Below are positions 7,201 to 15,400 of a stretch of DNA of 19,425 nucleotides, one piece after another. Numbering within the stretch: the first letter of the stretch is position 1; every line of letters begins with the position of its first letter. Under the pieces are notes generated by a model. It had not been told where the DNA came from. It did no database searches and worked only from the letters and a program-made list of their open reading frames with translations. The translations under genes and the position numbers were made by a program. The DNA comes from Sulfurimonas sp. (GTDB lineage Bacteria > Campylobacterota > Campylobacteria > Campylobacterales > Sulfurimonadaceae). Where the stretch lies: NCBI GenBank assembly GCA_030646745.1, contig JAUSKV010000046.1:1-19425 (forward strand). The letters run 5' to 3'.

Positions 7201-9801
7201 ACTTACGGAAATGCAAGCACACCAAAAACGATTCAAGCTGAAGATGTTCTCAATGGCGGTGCCGGCATAGACACTGTAAACATTGTTACAGGAGCTGAGG
7301 CTAGCACACCGCTTGACGGCTTATGGACGAACAAAACAAATTTTGAAAAAGTTGTGTTCAGCTCAACAGGCGATGGTGCACAAACTATTGTTACGGGTAC
7401 TGATTTTCTAGCAGCATTTGCAACAAGTGCAGATGTAAGTGTAGAGACGCAAGCAGGTGCAATTAATGTTGACATGGGTTCTTATACACATGCTTCAGCA
7501 ATCACAACATCATCTATCGGTGCGGGTGTGCATACTATTGTAACAGGTTCAGGTGCTACAACTGTAAATGCAACAACCCATGCGGCAGGTGCTCAGACTA
7601 TTAACGGTGCCGGTCTTACGACGGTAAACGCAACCATTGTTGGTGCAGGTGTTCAAACAATCGGTACAACTACAGGTGGAAATATTGTTACAGTCAATGC
7701 AACAATCCAAGGAGACGGTGCACAACAGATTACAAGTACAAGCGCATCCAATGTTACTATAGTTGCAAATGCACATAATGGTGTGCAGACGATTGTAACG
7801 GCTGGAGGGAATGATAGTGTAACAACAACATCTGCTTCTGGAGTGAACAATACAATTACTACTTATGCAGGAATTGATACTATCGTAGCAGGTGCTGGTA
7901 ACGATACTATCACGGCTGGAACAGGTAAAGATACTATGACAGGCGGTGCGGGTAGAGATATATTTGTATTTGCAACAGGCGATACGGGTACAACTTTAAC
8001 AACTGCAGATATTATTACTGACTTTAGTTCTGAAGATATTATTCAAGCACCGGCGGGATCTTTAATTATAACAAACGGTTCTGCTTTGGCAGATTTTGCG
8101 GCTTTCTCTACAGCTGCTAATACCGCATTTGGTGGTGGAGCTACTATGGACGATAAATATGTCGCATACAATGCTGCCGGTACTGGGGATGCTTGGGTTG
8201 CTATTGACCATGATAATGATGGTACATTAGATTCTGTGGCTGTTTTGAGTGGTGTAAACCTTGCAAGTAAAATTACAGATGTTGCTGCTCCGGCAATACT
8301 TTCAGCGGAGGTAGCAGCAGATGGTAAAAGCATTGTAGTAACACACTCTGAAGTGTTAACAGGAACACCTGAAGCAGCTGATTACGAAGTAACTTTAAGT
8401 GGTGGTTCTACAACTTCAGTAACCGGTGCTACACTAGGAACGGGTGCAGATGCAAATAAAATTACACTGACTTTATCTAATGTTGTTCTATCTACTTTAA
8501 ATGTAACAGATCTTGTTTATACATCAAGTGCCGGAGTTGCAGACTCTATCAAAGATGCATCGATTCTCTCTAACAAAGCGACTACGCAAACATTGGCTTC
8601 AGTGACTAACAATTCTGCGAATACAACTTACACACTTACTCTGGACACGGATACTTTGACTGGAAGTGCTGCTGCTGACACATTTGCCGGTACTTTTGGT
8701 GTTGGTGTTGCAACAACTTATACACTTGGAGTTGCTGATGTTCTTGATGGCGGTGCTGGCATAGACACTCTGAATGTCACTACTCTCCTAGCTCAGGCGA
8801 ATTCACCGACTGACGCTCTGTGGGCTAATAAACTAGGTTTTGAAAAAATTGTTTTCAACTCACTAGGCGATGGCGCACAAACTGTGATTACAGATGCTAA
8901 TTTTGCATTAGCATTCGCGGATGGCGCAGATTTTAATGTGCAAACTCTTTTAGGTGCGATTACTGTTACCATGACTGGATATTTGGATACTGCAACAATC
9001 AATACAACAACAATCGGCACTGGTGCACACACTATTACAACCGGAACAGGAGTGGCTTCTGTAAATGCAACATCTCTTGCAGCAGGTTCACAAACTATCA
9101 ACGGTGTCGGTCTTACTACCGTAGATGCAACAATTAATGGAGCAGGTGATCAAACAATCGGTACTACTACGGGTGGAAATATTGTTACGGTAAATGCAAC
9201 AATCCTCGGAGCAGGTAATCAGACAATTACAAGTACAAGTGCATCAGCTGTAACAGTAGTTGCGGATGCCTTTGCCGGTGATCAGACGATTATAACCGGT
9301 GCAGGAAATGACAGTGTAACAACTACATCTGCTGCCGGAACGACCAATGCAATTACTACAAATGCAGGGAATGATACTATCGTCGCAAGTTTGGGTGATG
9401 ATACTATCATTGGCGGTGCCGGTGTTGACACTATGACAGGCGGTTTAGGTGCAGATACATTTGATTTTGGAGCTTCTGCTACAGGTATCACTTTAGAAAC
9501 TGCGGATACAATTACCGACTTTACAACAGCGGATGATGTTATTACTACATTATTGTCTGAAGGAGTTGTAACTATAGTTGATGGTGTTGGATTCACTTTT
9601 AATACTTTCCTTGCAGCTGCTGCTGCCGCATTCGTTGACGGAGGAGAAGTCGCATATATCGCATACAATGCTGCGGGTACAGGCAATGCTTGGGTTATTA
9701 ATGATGCAGATACTACTGATTCAGTAACTGCACTCGATACACTCATTATTCTAACAGGTGTGAATCTTGTTGGTGAAATTGCTATCGGCGATATCGCTTA
9801 A
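4225..9801 (+). CDS. Giant RTX/S-layer-like repeat protein with SwmB-like domains, probably type I secreted
   Basis: An 1858-residue, Thr/Ala/Gly-rich acidic protein with no cysteine and no N-terminal signal peptide, as expected for RTX or S-layer proteins exported by a type I system through a C-terminal signal. After an N-terminal beta region (1-117) come four large modules: A from about 118, B from 592, C from 973, D from 1471. Each starts with D(N/T)(L/I)TG..A.DTF.., runs through beta-helix-like GAQTI(T/V)TG coils, then RTX-like nonapeptides (GGAGVDIMTGG; about 340-371, 835-866, 1216-1247, 1715-1746), and ends in an ADTITDF..GD / AYNAAGTG.AW..DHDNDG segment resembling the bluetail surface-protein domain. 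SwmB-like domains (about 478-586 and 1352-1462; AVSADGRSIVVTHSEALTG) follow A and C. Start supported by AAGGA (4213-4217). No type I exporter is in the window. Function is probably cell-surface layer, adhesion or motility. Confidence 0.85.
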   Translation: MSKVFLTAGKTGYEVANLGDSFYGSTGTESVSINSNVTGIIVDSNMESVTLAGAMSTYSFQQAGNVLSIYTADGVTLVTSMVIGDSGSTLIMNSVSYHVAVEADQMMKVGDEKVGVQTLTTGVDNLTGTVANDTFNSTFGNGNPDTYTLETADVLNGAAGIDTLNVTTAAEASTPTDALWTNTTNFEKIVFSSTGVGAQVITTGANFAAAFTTGAEVSVETFDGAITLDMTGYTQATTVNTTTHGASSAQTITTGTGAASVNATTLLAGAQTISGVNLNTVHATVLGAGAQTITSMSTSAVTVVADAFNGAQTITTGVGADSVTTTSAAGTINTITTGAGNDTIVASLGSDTITGGAGVDIMTGGSGTDTFLIAAPDTGITLATADTITDFTAGDVINATSIVGGATIVDGSGFADFDAFVAAANAVYTVNTAAYIAYNAANSGDAWVLLDHDNSDSVTTGDSIVVLSGVNTATKIDVVAPMITSAAVSADGRSIVVTHSEALTGTPEAADYGVTLSAGSTNITGATIGSGVDSNKVTITLSDTVTSTINVTNLIYTADPLHPIHDTATSANSHATQTLNAVTNSSAVVASTFTTAVDNLTGTAADDMFNGTHGDGNASNTFQAGDVLNGSTGTDTLHITTGIEASSLTDVLFANKLGFEKAVFNSTGAGAQTITTGTNFEAAFATGADVSVETLEGAITLTMDSYTHASTITTSTVGDGAQTILTGSGATTVNATSHAAGAQTINGAGLTTVNATIVGAGVQTIGTTAGQNIVTVNATIQGDGAQQITSTSTSAVTVVANAFNGVQTIVTGSGNDSVTTTSASGTNNSIDTNAGDDVIVASAGNDTITGGLGKDTMTGGEGRDIFVFADGDTGTTIETADIITDFNSADDIIQAPAGALIIANGAALDFTTFSAAANAAFAGGATNDDKFIAYNAAGTGSAWVAIDHDNDGTLDSVAVLSGVDVESKLTVTTLTIGTDTITGTAVADTFNATYGNASTPKTIQAEDVLNGGAGIDTVNIVTGAEASTPLDGLWTNKTNFEKVVFSSTGDGAQTIVTGTDFLAAFATSADVSVETQAGAINVDMGSYTHASAITTSSIGAGVHTIVTGSGATTVNATTHAAGAQTINGAGLTTVNATIVGAGVQTIGTTTGGNIVTVNATIQGDGAQQITSTSASNVTIVANAHNGVQTIVTAGGNDSVTTTSASGVNNTITTYAGIDTIVAGAGNDTITAGTGKDTMTGGAGRDIFVFATGDTGTTLTTADIITDFSSEDIIQAPAGSLIITNGSALADFAAFSTAANTAFGGGATMDDKYVAYNAAGTGDAWVAIDHDNDGTLDSVAVLSGVNLASKITDVAAPAILSAEVAADGKSIVVTHSEVLTGTPEAADYEVTLSGGSTTSVTGATLGTGADANKITLTLSNVVLSTLNVTDLVYTSSAGVADSIKDASILSNKATTQTLASVTNNSANTTYTLTLDTDTLTGSAAADTFAGTFGVGVATTYTLGVADVLDGGAGIDTLNVTTLLAQANSPTDALWANKLGFEKIVFNSLGDGAQTVITDANFALAFADGADFNVQTLLGAITVTMTGYLDTATINTTTIGTGAHTITTGTGVASVNATSLAAGSQTINGVGLTTVDATINGAGDQTIGTTTGGNIVTVNATILGAGNQTITSTSASAVTVVADAFAGDQTIITGAGNDSVTTTSAAGTTNAITTNAGNDTIVASLGDDTIIGGAGVDTMTGGLGADTFDFGASATGITLETADTITDFTTADDVITTLLSEGVVTIVDGVGFTFNTFLAAAAAAFVDGGEVAYIAYNAAGTGNAWVINDADTTDSVTALDTLIILTGVNLVGEIAIGDIA

Positions 9802-9818
9802 TCTGATTGAATCTCTCT

Positions 9819-9849
9819 CTTTCCCCCTCCCAGAGAGGGAAAGCCTTTT
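9819..9849 (+). terminator. Possible terminator after the giant surface-protein gene
   Basis: Arms CTTTCCC (9819-9825) and GGGAAAG (9837-9843) pair around an 11-nt loop, followed by CCTTTT. It starts 17 nt after the stop codon. The T-run is short, so termination may be partial, with the stronger hairpin at 9938 as backup. Confidence 0.5.
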
Positions 9850-9937
9850 CTCATGTCACAGTATTTGATGTGGTGGAATGCAGAATGAATCATTGATTTG
9901 TTAGATAGAATCGTAGGATATTTTAGGATAAGTTCAA

Positions 9938-9991
9938 TAGAGTTGTTGCATAACTATCTTTTTAGTTATGCAACAACTCTACTCTTTTTTT
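9938..9991 (+). terminator. Strong Rho-independent terminator candidate
   Basis: A perfect 19-bp stem (9938-9956 with 9963-9981, TAGAGTTGTTGCATAACTA) with a 6-nt TCTTTT loop, followed within three bases by seven T (9985-9991). It would stop rightward transcription from the surface-protein gene before it runs into the antisense side of the diguanylate cyclase. On the minus strand the stem lacks a clear U-tract. The stem is long for a terminator, so a mobile-element remnant is an alternative. Confidence 0.75.
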
Positions 9992-9992
9992 G

Positions 9993-10601
9993 TCATTTTT
10001 TTTGTAAATCATCCATGGCTATTTTTACTTGATTTCTGCCATGTTCTTTTACATCATACAAAGCTTTATCTGCTCTGCCTATTGCAATATCTAAGGTGTC
10101 ATTTTCATGTATTTTTGTTATTCCGAATGAAGCTGTTTTGCTGCCTACATGCTCAAATATTTTTTCTTCTATCTGCTTTCTCACTCTTTGTGTAATTTCA
10201 TAAGCATCTTCTATGGAAGTTTTTGGAAGAAGTATTAAAAACTCTTCTCCTCCCCAACGACCTATGACATCTGTGTCTCTAAATACTTTTTTAAGCTCCA
10301 AAGAGATAGTCTGAAGAAAAATATCGCCTTCATTATGTCCATAAACATCATTCACTAATTTGAAATTGTCTATATCCATCATGACGATACAAAGCTCTGT
10401 TTTATAGCGATTCGATTGTCTTTTTTCATATACAAATGTCTCTTCAAACTTATATCGGTTATATAAACCCGTCAGCTTATCGGTAGAAGATAAAATTTCA
10501 AGAGCTTTTTTCTCTTCAATGAGCCGTGCATTTGTACTCTCAAGCGCTTTGATTCGAAATCTTAGTTTGTTAGACTTTTTCAAAAATGAAAATCTAGACA
10601 T
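9993..10601 (-). CDS. Diguanylate cyclase (GGDEF domain)
   Basis: A 202-residue soluble protein that would make cyclic di-GMP from two GTP. A basic N-terminal coiled coil (about 10-38) leads through STDKLTGLYNR into a GGDEF domain. Metal-binding Asp76 lies in MMDIDNFK, the nucleotide-binding segment is NDVYGHNEGD, and the active-site loop is an intact WGGEEF (GGEEF 117-121). RDTD at 108-111, five residues before it, is a canonical inhibitory I-site, so product inhibition is expected. No sensor domain or membrane segment is present; the short coiled coil may mediate dimerisation or partner binding. AGAGG lies 9 nt before the ATG, inside the end of the 48-aa small gene upstream, which ends 4 nt before this start. 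It is divergent from a c-di-GMP phosphodiesterase operon. Confidence 0.93.
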   Translation of the reverse strand: MSRFSFLKKSNKLRFRIKALESTNARLIEEKKALEILSSTDKLTGLYNRYKFEETFVYEKRQSNRYKTELCIVMMDIDNFKLVNDVYGHNEGDIFLQTISLELKKVFRDTDVIGRWGGEEFLILLPKTSIEDAYEITQRVRKQIEEKIFEHVGSKTASFGITKIHENDTLDIAIGRADKALYDVKEHGRNQVKIAMDDLQKK

Positions 10602-10605
10602 AATA

Positions 10606-10752
10606 TTACACCTCTATAAAGGCGAAAACTTCGACATTTTGATGCAACTCTTTTAGTTTTTGTACAGCTTCTTTAATAGTGTACGCCCTAATATCCGCTA
10701 CTGCCATTTGATTTACTAGAAATGATTTATATCTGATTCTAAAAGTTCCCAT
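10606..10752 (-). CDS. Small protein (48 aa) upstream of the diguanylate cyclase, unrecognised
   Basis: A short frame on the minus strand reading MGTFRIRYKSFLVNQMAVAD followed by 28 more residues ending FAFIEV. It has AAAGG (plus positions 10761-10765) 8 nt before its ATG, and it ends 4 nt before the diguanylate cyclase start, with the cyclase Shine-Dalgarno inside its last codons, so the two look like one transcript. The sequence is mixed charged/hydrophobic with a likely central helix (TIKEAVQKLKELHQNV) flanked by possible strands; there is no signal peptide or obvious membrane segment. I do not recognise the family. Position suggests a regulator or partner of the cyclase, but this is inference, and a spurious frame remains possible. 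Confidence 0.6.
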   Translation of the reverse strand: MGTFRIRYKSFLVNQMAVADIRAYTIKEAVQKLKELHQNVEVFAFIEV

Positions 10753-10794
10753 TTGCATATCCTTTGATTGTATTGCACAAAGTTTACAAAAAAC

Positions 10795-10854
10795 ATGTCA
10801 CGCATATGTGATATTTTTAAATGTGACGGCTATGTCACAACCTAATGTTACATT
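10795..10854 (+). promoter_or_regulatory. Second promoter with phased ATGTNAC-type boxes and the same extended -10
   Basis: Boxes ATGTCAC (10795), ATGTGAT (10806), ATGTGAC (10821) and ATGTCAC (10832) fall into two pairs, each pair 11 bp apart and the pairs separated by 15. Exactly 10 nt after the last box is TACATT (10849-10854) in TGTTACATT, as in the 2354-2409 promoter, and the following bases (ATTAC, then a T-rich stretch and TTAAA) also match. The third and fourth boxes form TGTGAC-N6-GTCACA, like 2226-2243. Only 42 nt separate the first box from the divergent small gene, so minus-strand control is also possible. Confidence 0.65.
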
Positions 10855-10880
10855 ACTGTATTTTAAATCGGGGATACAAA

Positions 10881-11294
10881 ATGGCAGGGAAGCTAATCTT
10901 AATTGTAGATGATGATGAGATAACTTTGGAGATGATAGGTTATACATTGGAAGATGAGGGCTACAAGGTTATTAAATCTACAAATAGCAGGGATGCAATT
11001 GAACTTGCAGAAAAAAATTCACTCTTTCTTAATGCAGTACTTATGGATCTTGTCATGCCGCAAAATGACGGTTTTATGGCAATAAGAACCATGAAGGGTC
11101 GAAGAAGTTTAAGGCTTATTCCAATCATGGCTTTAACTGCATCCAATGATAAAGAGTCGGTTTTAAAAGCTTTTAATGCCGGAGCAGATGATTATTTGAC
11201 GAAACCTTTTGATCCTGAGGAGCTACTATTCAGAGTAAAAGCACTTTGCAAGATTACGGATTTTGTACGACGATGGCAAGCTTTTGCCAAATAA
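10881..11294 (+). CDS. Single-domain CheY-like response regulator
   Basis: A stand-alone receiver domain of 137 residues with acidic cluster DDD at 10-12, phospho-acceptor Asp56 in VLMDLVMP, Thr86 in ALTAS and Lys108 in LTKPF. No output domain is present; the C-terminal tail (about 120-137) is a basic helix. It probably acts as a phosphotransfer intermediate or through protein contacts, perhaps with the HPt-containing hybrid kinase two genes downstream. The ATG at 10881 is chosen because GGGGA (10870-10874) sits 6 nt before it and the receiver fold starts immediately; the in-frame ATG at 10845 lies inside the promoter motif and would add 12 residues not typical of a receiver. It is the first gene of an apparent five-gene operon, 10 nt before the next. 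Confidence 0.92.
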   Translation: MAGKLILIVDDDEITLEMIGYTLEDEGYKVIKSTNSRDAIELAEKNSLFLNAVLMDLVMPQNDGFMAIRTMKGRRSLRLIPIMALTASNDKESVLKAFNAGADDYLTKPFDPEELLFRVKALCKITDFVRRWQAFAK

Positions 11295-11304
11295 AGGAGA
11301 CTAA

Positions 11305-12459
11305 ATGATACATTTTGATTCTATAGACCGAGCTACCATTCTTGTGGTAGATGATACGCTTGATAATCTCACTCTCATGTCGGGTTTACTAAAAGATTTA
11401 TATAGAGTTAAAGTTGCAAATAGCGGCGAAAAAGCACTCAGATATCTTGAGAGTGACTCCATGCCCGATTTGATACTCTTAGATATTATGATGCCCGGAC
11501 TCTCCGGCTATGATGTTATTAAAGAGCTAAAAGCAAACCACAAAACAGAAGATATTCCGGTTATTTTTTTAACCGCGATGAGTTCGATGGATGATGAAAA
11601 AAAAGGTCTTGAGATGGGAGCCGTGGACTATATCACAAAGCCTATCTCTTCACCGATTGTTATGGCAAGGGTGAAAGTTCATATACAAAATAAGGCGGCA
11701 GCCGATTTTTTAAAAGACCAAAACAGTTATCTTGAATCTGAAATACAAAAGCGTACCCGTGAAATATCCGCAATTCAAGATGTAACTATTTTAGCTATGG
11801 CTTCTCTAGCCGAGACAAGAGATTCCGATACAGGTAATCACATCAGACGAACACAGTTTTATGTCGTAGCCCTCGCACAAAGACTCAAAAATCATCCTCG
11901 TTTTGCCCAATTTTTGAGCGAAAAAATGATAAATACACTCTTTAAGTCCGCCCCCTTGCATGACATAGGAAAGGTTGGTATTCCCGACCATATACTTCTT
12001 AAACCCGGAAAATTCACACCTGAGGAGTTTGAAATTATGAAAACACATACGACGCTTGGACGCGATGCTATTTCGCATGCAGAAAAACAGCTTGGAATGG
12101 AAGTTGAGTTTCTTCAGATTGCTAAAGAGATGGCTTTTTCTCATCAAGAAAAATGGGATGGCAGCGGCTATCCAACAGGAATAAGCGGGGATGCTATACC
12201 GATTTCCGCTAGGCTTATGGCAGTTGCGGATGTGTATGACGCACTCATTAGCCGTAGAATTTACAAAGAGGGAATGCCACATGAAAAAGCTGTTTCTATC
12301 ATCGTTGAAGGCAAAAGTACGCATTTTGATTCGGATGTTGTGGATGCTTTTTTAGAGTTGCAAGAGGAGTTTCGTGCCATTGCCGCAAGATTTTGTGATA
12401 GCGATGAAGACATGGCTCTCAAAGCGCAACAGATGGCAAGATTGGAGGTGCACTCATGA
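11305..12459 (+). CDS. Response regulator with HD-GYP domain (cyclic di-GMP phosphodiesterase)
   Basis: A 384-residue RpfG-type protein: an N-terminal receiver (about 11-127; phospho-acceptor Asp60 in LLDIMMP, Thr90, Lys112), a short coiled-coil linker (about 135-160), and an HD-GYP domain (about 160-370) expected to hydrolyse cyclic di-GMP. The metal-binding HD is His219-Asp220 in HDIGKVGIP, and the GYP motif is at 288-290 in WDGSGYPTG, followed by SARLMAVADVYDAL, all typical of active enzymes. AAGGAG (11294-11299) precedes the ATG by 5 nt. Its TGA overlaps the kinase ATG (ATGA at 12456), which strongly suggests the downstream hybrid kinase controls its phosphorylation. It opposes the divergently encoded diguanylate cyclase. 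Confidence 0.94.
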   Translation: MIHFDSIDRATILVVDDTLDNLTLMSGLLKDLYRVKVANSGEKALRYLESDSMPDLILLDIMMPGLSGYDVIKELKANHKTEDIPVIFLTAMSSMDDEKKGLEMGAVDYITKPISSPIVMARVKVHIQNKAAADFLKDQNSYLESEIQKRTREISAIQDVTILAMASLAETRDSDTGNHIRRTQFYVVALAQRLKNHPRFAQFLSEKMINTLFKSAPLHDIGKVGIPDHILLKPGKFTPEEFEIMKTHTTLGRDAISHAEKQLGMEVEFLQIAKEMAFSHQEKWDGSGYPTGISGDAIPISARLMAVADVYDALISRRIYKEGMPHEKAVSIIVEGKSTHFDSDVVDAFLELQEEFRAIAARFCDSDEDMALKAQQMARLEVHS

Positions 12460-15400
12460 AAAAATTTCTCTCACTCTTAGAGGGTATGAAGCTTAGTTTT
12501 AGGCTGCTATTTGGATTTGCTGCTGTTTTACTTATTACACTTTTTATAGGGCTTTATGGTCTCTACGCCTTTTCTATATTAAATGAAAATATAAAATCAA
12601 TCTATGAAAAAGGGTTTCTTGGAGTAAGCCATTTAAAAGAAGCGAACATAAAACTTGTCCATATATCTAGGAATGTGCGTCAAATGGCACTCGCTATAGA
12701 TTCCGTTTCTCAAGAAAAAGCAAAAAAGAAGATTGAACAAAATATTAAAGAGCTCTCAATTGAACTAGAAAAAGGAAAAGTGAGTGTCTATGGTGAAGAG
12801 AATATGGAACGATTACAAGATTTTAATTTCCTCTATGTTGAGTATATAGAAAATATTCATACTCTTGTATCTATGATTGATAAACGTAAAGATAGTGAGG
12901 ATATATCGGTAGAAACATTTTTGAGTAGTGACTATTTTTTAGAAATAATTGAAAAAACAGAGCAAAAAATTGAAGAGATTTCTTTAGCAAAAGAAGAAGC
13001 AGCGAAAAATTCATATATCAAGGGAGAACTTATTTATGAGCAGAGTGAAAAAGTATTTTTTTACCTCTTTTTTCTGGCACTCCTCGGCGGTACGCTTTTC
13101 TCTTGGCTGAACATTCTCTCCATTCGTCGTCCTTTAGAAAATTTACGAGAATCTATTGAACAGCTAGCAAAAGGAAATCTTGATATTGTAATACCTTATA
13201 CACACTTTACAAATGATGTAGGGAGCATTGCAAATTCCATAGTGGTGCTTCAAGAGGGAGCAAAAAGTAGAGAGTTGCAGCGCCTCATCAAAGAGAAGTT
13301 AGCTGAGTTTGATAAAACTCTACTGGGTATTACCTCTTTTGCAGAATTTGGAAATACCTTGCTAGCGAAGATGTCCCAATATATGGGCTTGGTTTACGGT
13401 GCCTTGTACATTGCAGATAAAAATCAAACACAACTCCTAAGAGAAGGAAGTTATGCCTGTGATAACGACATCCATGCAACAGAATTTACTTTTGGGCAGG
13501 GCTTAGTCGGGCAAGTAGCTCTGAGCAAAAAAACAATTATCCTCAAACTCGATGCTGATTCCGCAGTCGGAATTACAACAGGAATTGGAAAGTTAAACAT
13601 TCATACACTGCTCCTAGCACCGGTAGTCAATAACAAAAAGGTATCGGGAGTTTTAGAAATTGGCTCATTTGATGCGTTTAATTTGGAGCAGATAGCTTTT
13701 TTAGAGGTGCTTTTACCGGCAGTAGCTATAAAATTAAGAATTTTAGAGGGCAATTTAGAAACGAAAGAGCTGCTTGAGCAAACACAAATGCAATCCATGG
13801 AACTTGCGGCATCGCAACATCAACTTTTAGTGCGTCGTGATGAGTTGGAAAGAAATAACAGCCTCCTAGCAGAACAGGCTTCGCAAATGTCACAACAAGC
13901 AGAAGAGTTAGCCCAACAGCAAGAGTCACTCCTAGAACAACAAGAAATTTTATCTCAAACAGAGGAGCGAACCCGTCTTATTTTAGGCTCGGTAAATGAA
14001 GGTATTTTGGGCTTAGATGCAGAGGGAAAAACAACCTTTGTAAATGAAGCGACCATAGAGATGTTAGGATATTCTGAGTCGGAGCTCTTTGATGCCGACA
14101 TGCACACGCTCATGCATCACTCTTATGAGGATGGTTCTGTTTATCCAAAAGAGAATTCTCCTATCTATTTGACATCCGTGGATGGCGTGGGTCGTAAAAT
14201 AGACAATGAAGTGTTGTGGCGTAAAGATGGCTCATCCTTTCCCGTGGAGTACGAAACTACTCCGGTTCTTAAAAATGAGCGACTTGTTGGAACGGTTATA
14301 GTTTTTAGAGATATAACCAAACGCAGGGAGATAGAAGATGAAATCAACAGAGCTAAAAAAACTGCCGAAGATGCTACAAAGGCAAAGTCGGACTTTTTAG
14401 CAAATATGAGTCACGAAATACGAACGCCCATGAATGCTATCATCGGCATGTCGCATCTAGCACTTCAAACAGACTTAAATGCGAAGCAGAGAAACTACAT
14501 TGAAAAAGTCGATAATGCTTCCAGAAGTCTGCTCGGTATCATCAACGATATTCTTGATTTCTCTAAAATAGAAGCCGGAAAAATGCAGTTTGAAAATGTT
14601 GATTTCTACATTGATGATGTCATGGAACATTTAGCAGATTTGTCTGTAATAAAAGCACAGGACAAGGGTCTTGAGCTCCTTTTTGATGTTGGAATGGATG
14701 TACCGACGGGACTTGTCGGCGATGCCTTGCGTTTGGGGCAAGTCATTATAAATCTTGTAAATAATGCTATAAAATTTACGGAAAAGGGTGAAATTACCGT
14801 TTGCATACACAAAATTGCGGAGGAGGGTGAGGGTGTGCGACTTCTTTTTGAAATCAAAGATACCGGAATCGGCTTAACGCATGAGCAACAAAATAAACTC
14901 TTTAGTGCCTTTTCTCAAGCAGATGCTTCGACTACCCGTAAATACGGAGGAACAGGTTTGGGGCTTACTGTGAGTAAAAAACTTGTAGAAATCATGCAAG
15001 GGGAGATAGGAGTAGAGAGTGAATTAGGAAAAGGGAGTAATTTTCACTTCACGGCAAAATTCGGTGTTCAAAAGGAACAAAGAAACTTCTCAATGAGTCC
15101 GGAGGATGTAAAAAATTTGCGTATTTTAGTGGTGGATGATAATGCAAGTGCCAGAGAGATACTCCAAACTATGCTTACATCGCTCAAACTTGATGTAACC
15201 GCAGTAAGCAGTGGGCATGAGGCAATCGGAGAGTTAGAACAAGCACAACTAGAATATAAACCTTATGAGCTTGTTCTGATGGACTGGATGATGCCGGGTA
15301 TGGATGGTTTAGAGACTATAAAACGCATTCAAGCAGATATAAAGCTCGCTAAAACACCCACCTTTATCATGGTAACAGCGTATAGTCGTGAAGAGTTGCT

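Noticed and set aside
4662-9746. Many open antisense frames opposite the giant surface-protein gene, plus an 84-aa frame at 6041-6295
   Set aside because: Their repeated Val/Ala/Pro-rich composition mirrors the Thr/Ala/Gly repeats of the sense gene and recurs once per module, as expected of shadows.
9938-9981. Insertion-sequence terminal repeat
   Set aside because: The perfect 19-bp stem has a 6-nt loop and a T-run directly after it, and there is no transposase nearby, so a terminator is simpler.
10753-10794. Minus-strand -10 candidate TACAAT (10772-10767) for the small gene and cyclase
   Set aside because: A start from it would fall at the Shine-Dalgarno of the small gene and there is no convincing -35, so no promoter is assigned.
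10845-10880. N-terminal extension of the CheY-like regulator from ATG 10845
   Set aside because: That ATG is part of the shared promoter motif, lacks a ribosome site, and the 10881 ATG has a well-placed GGGGA.
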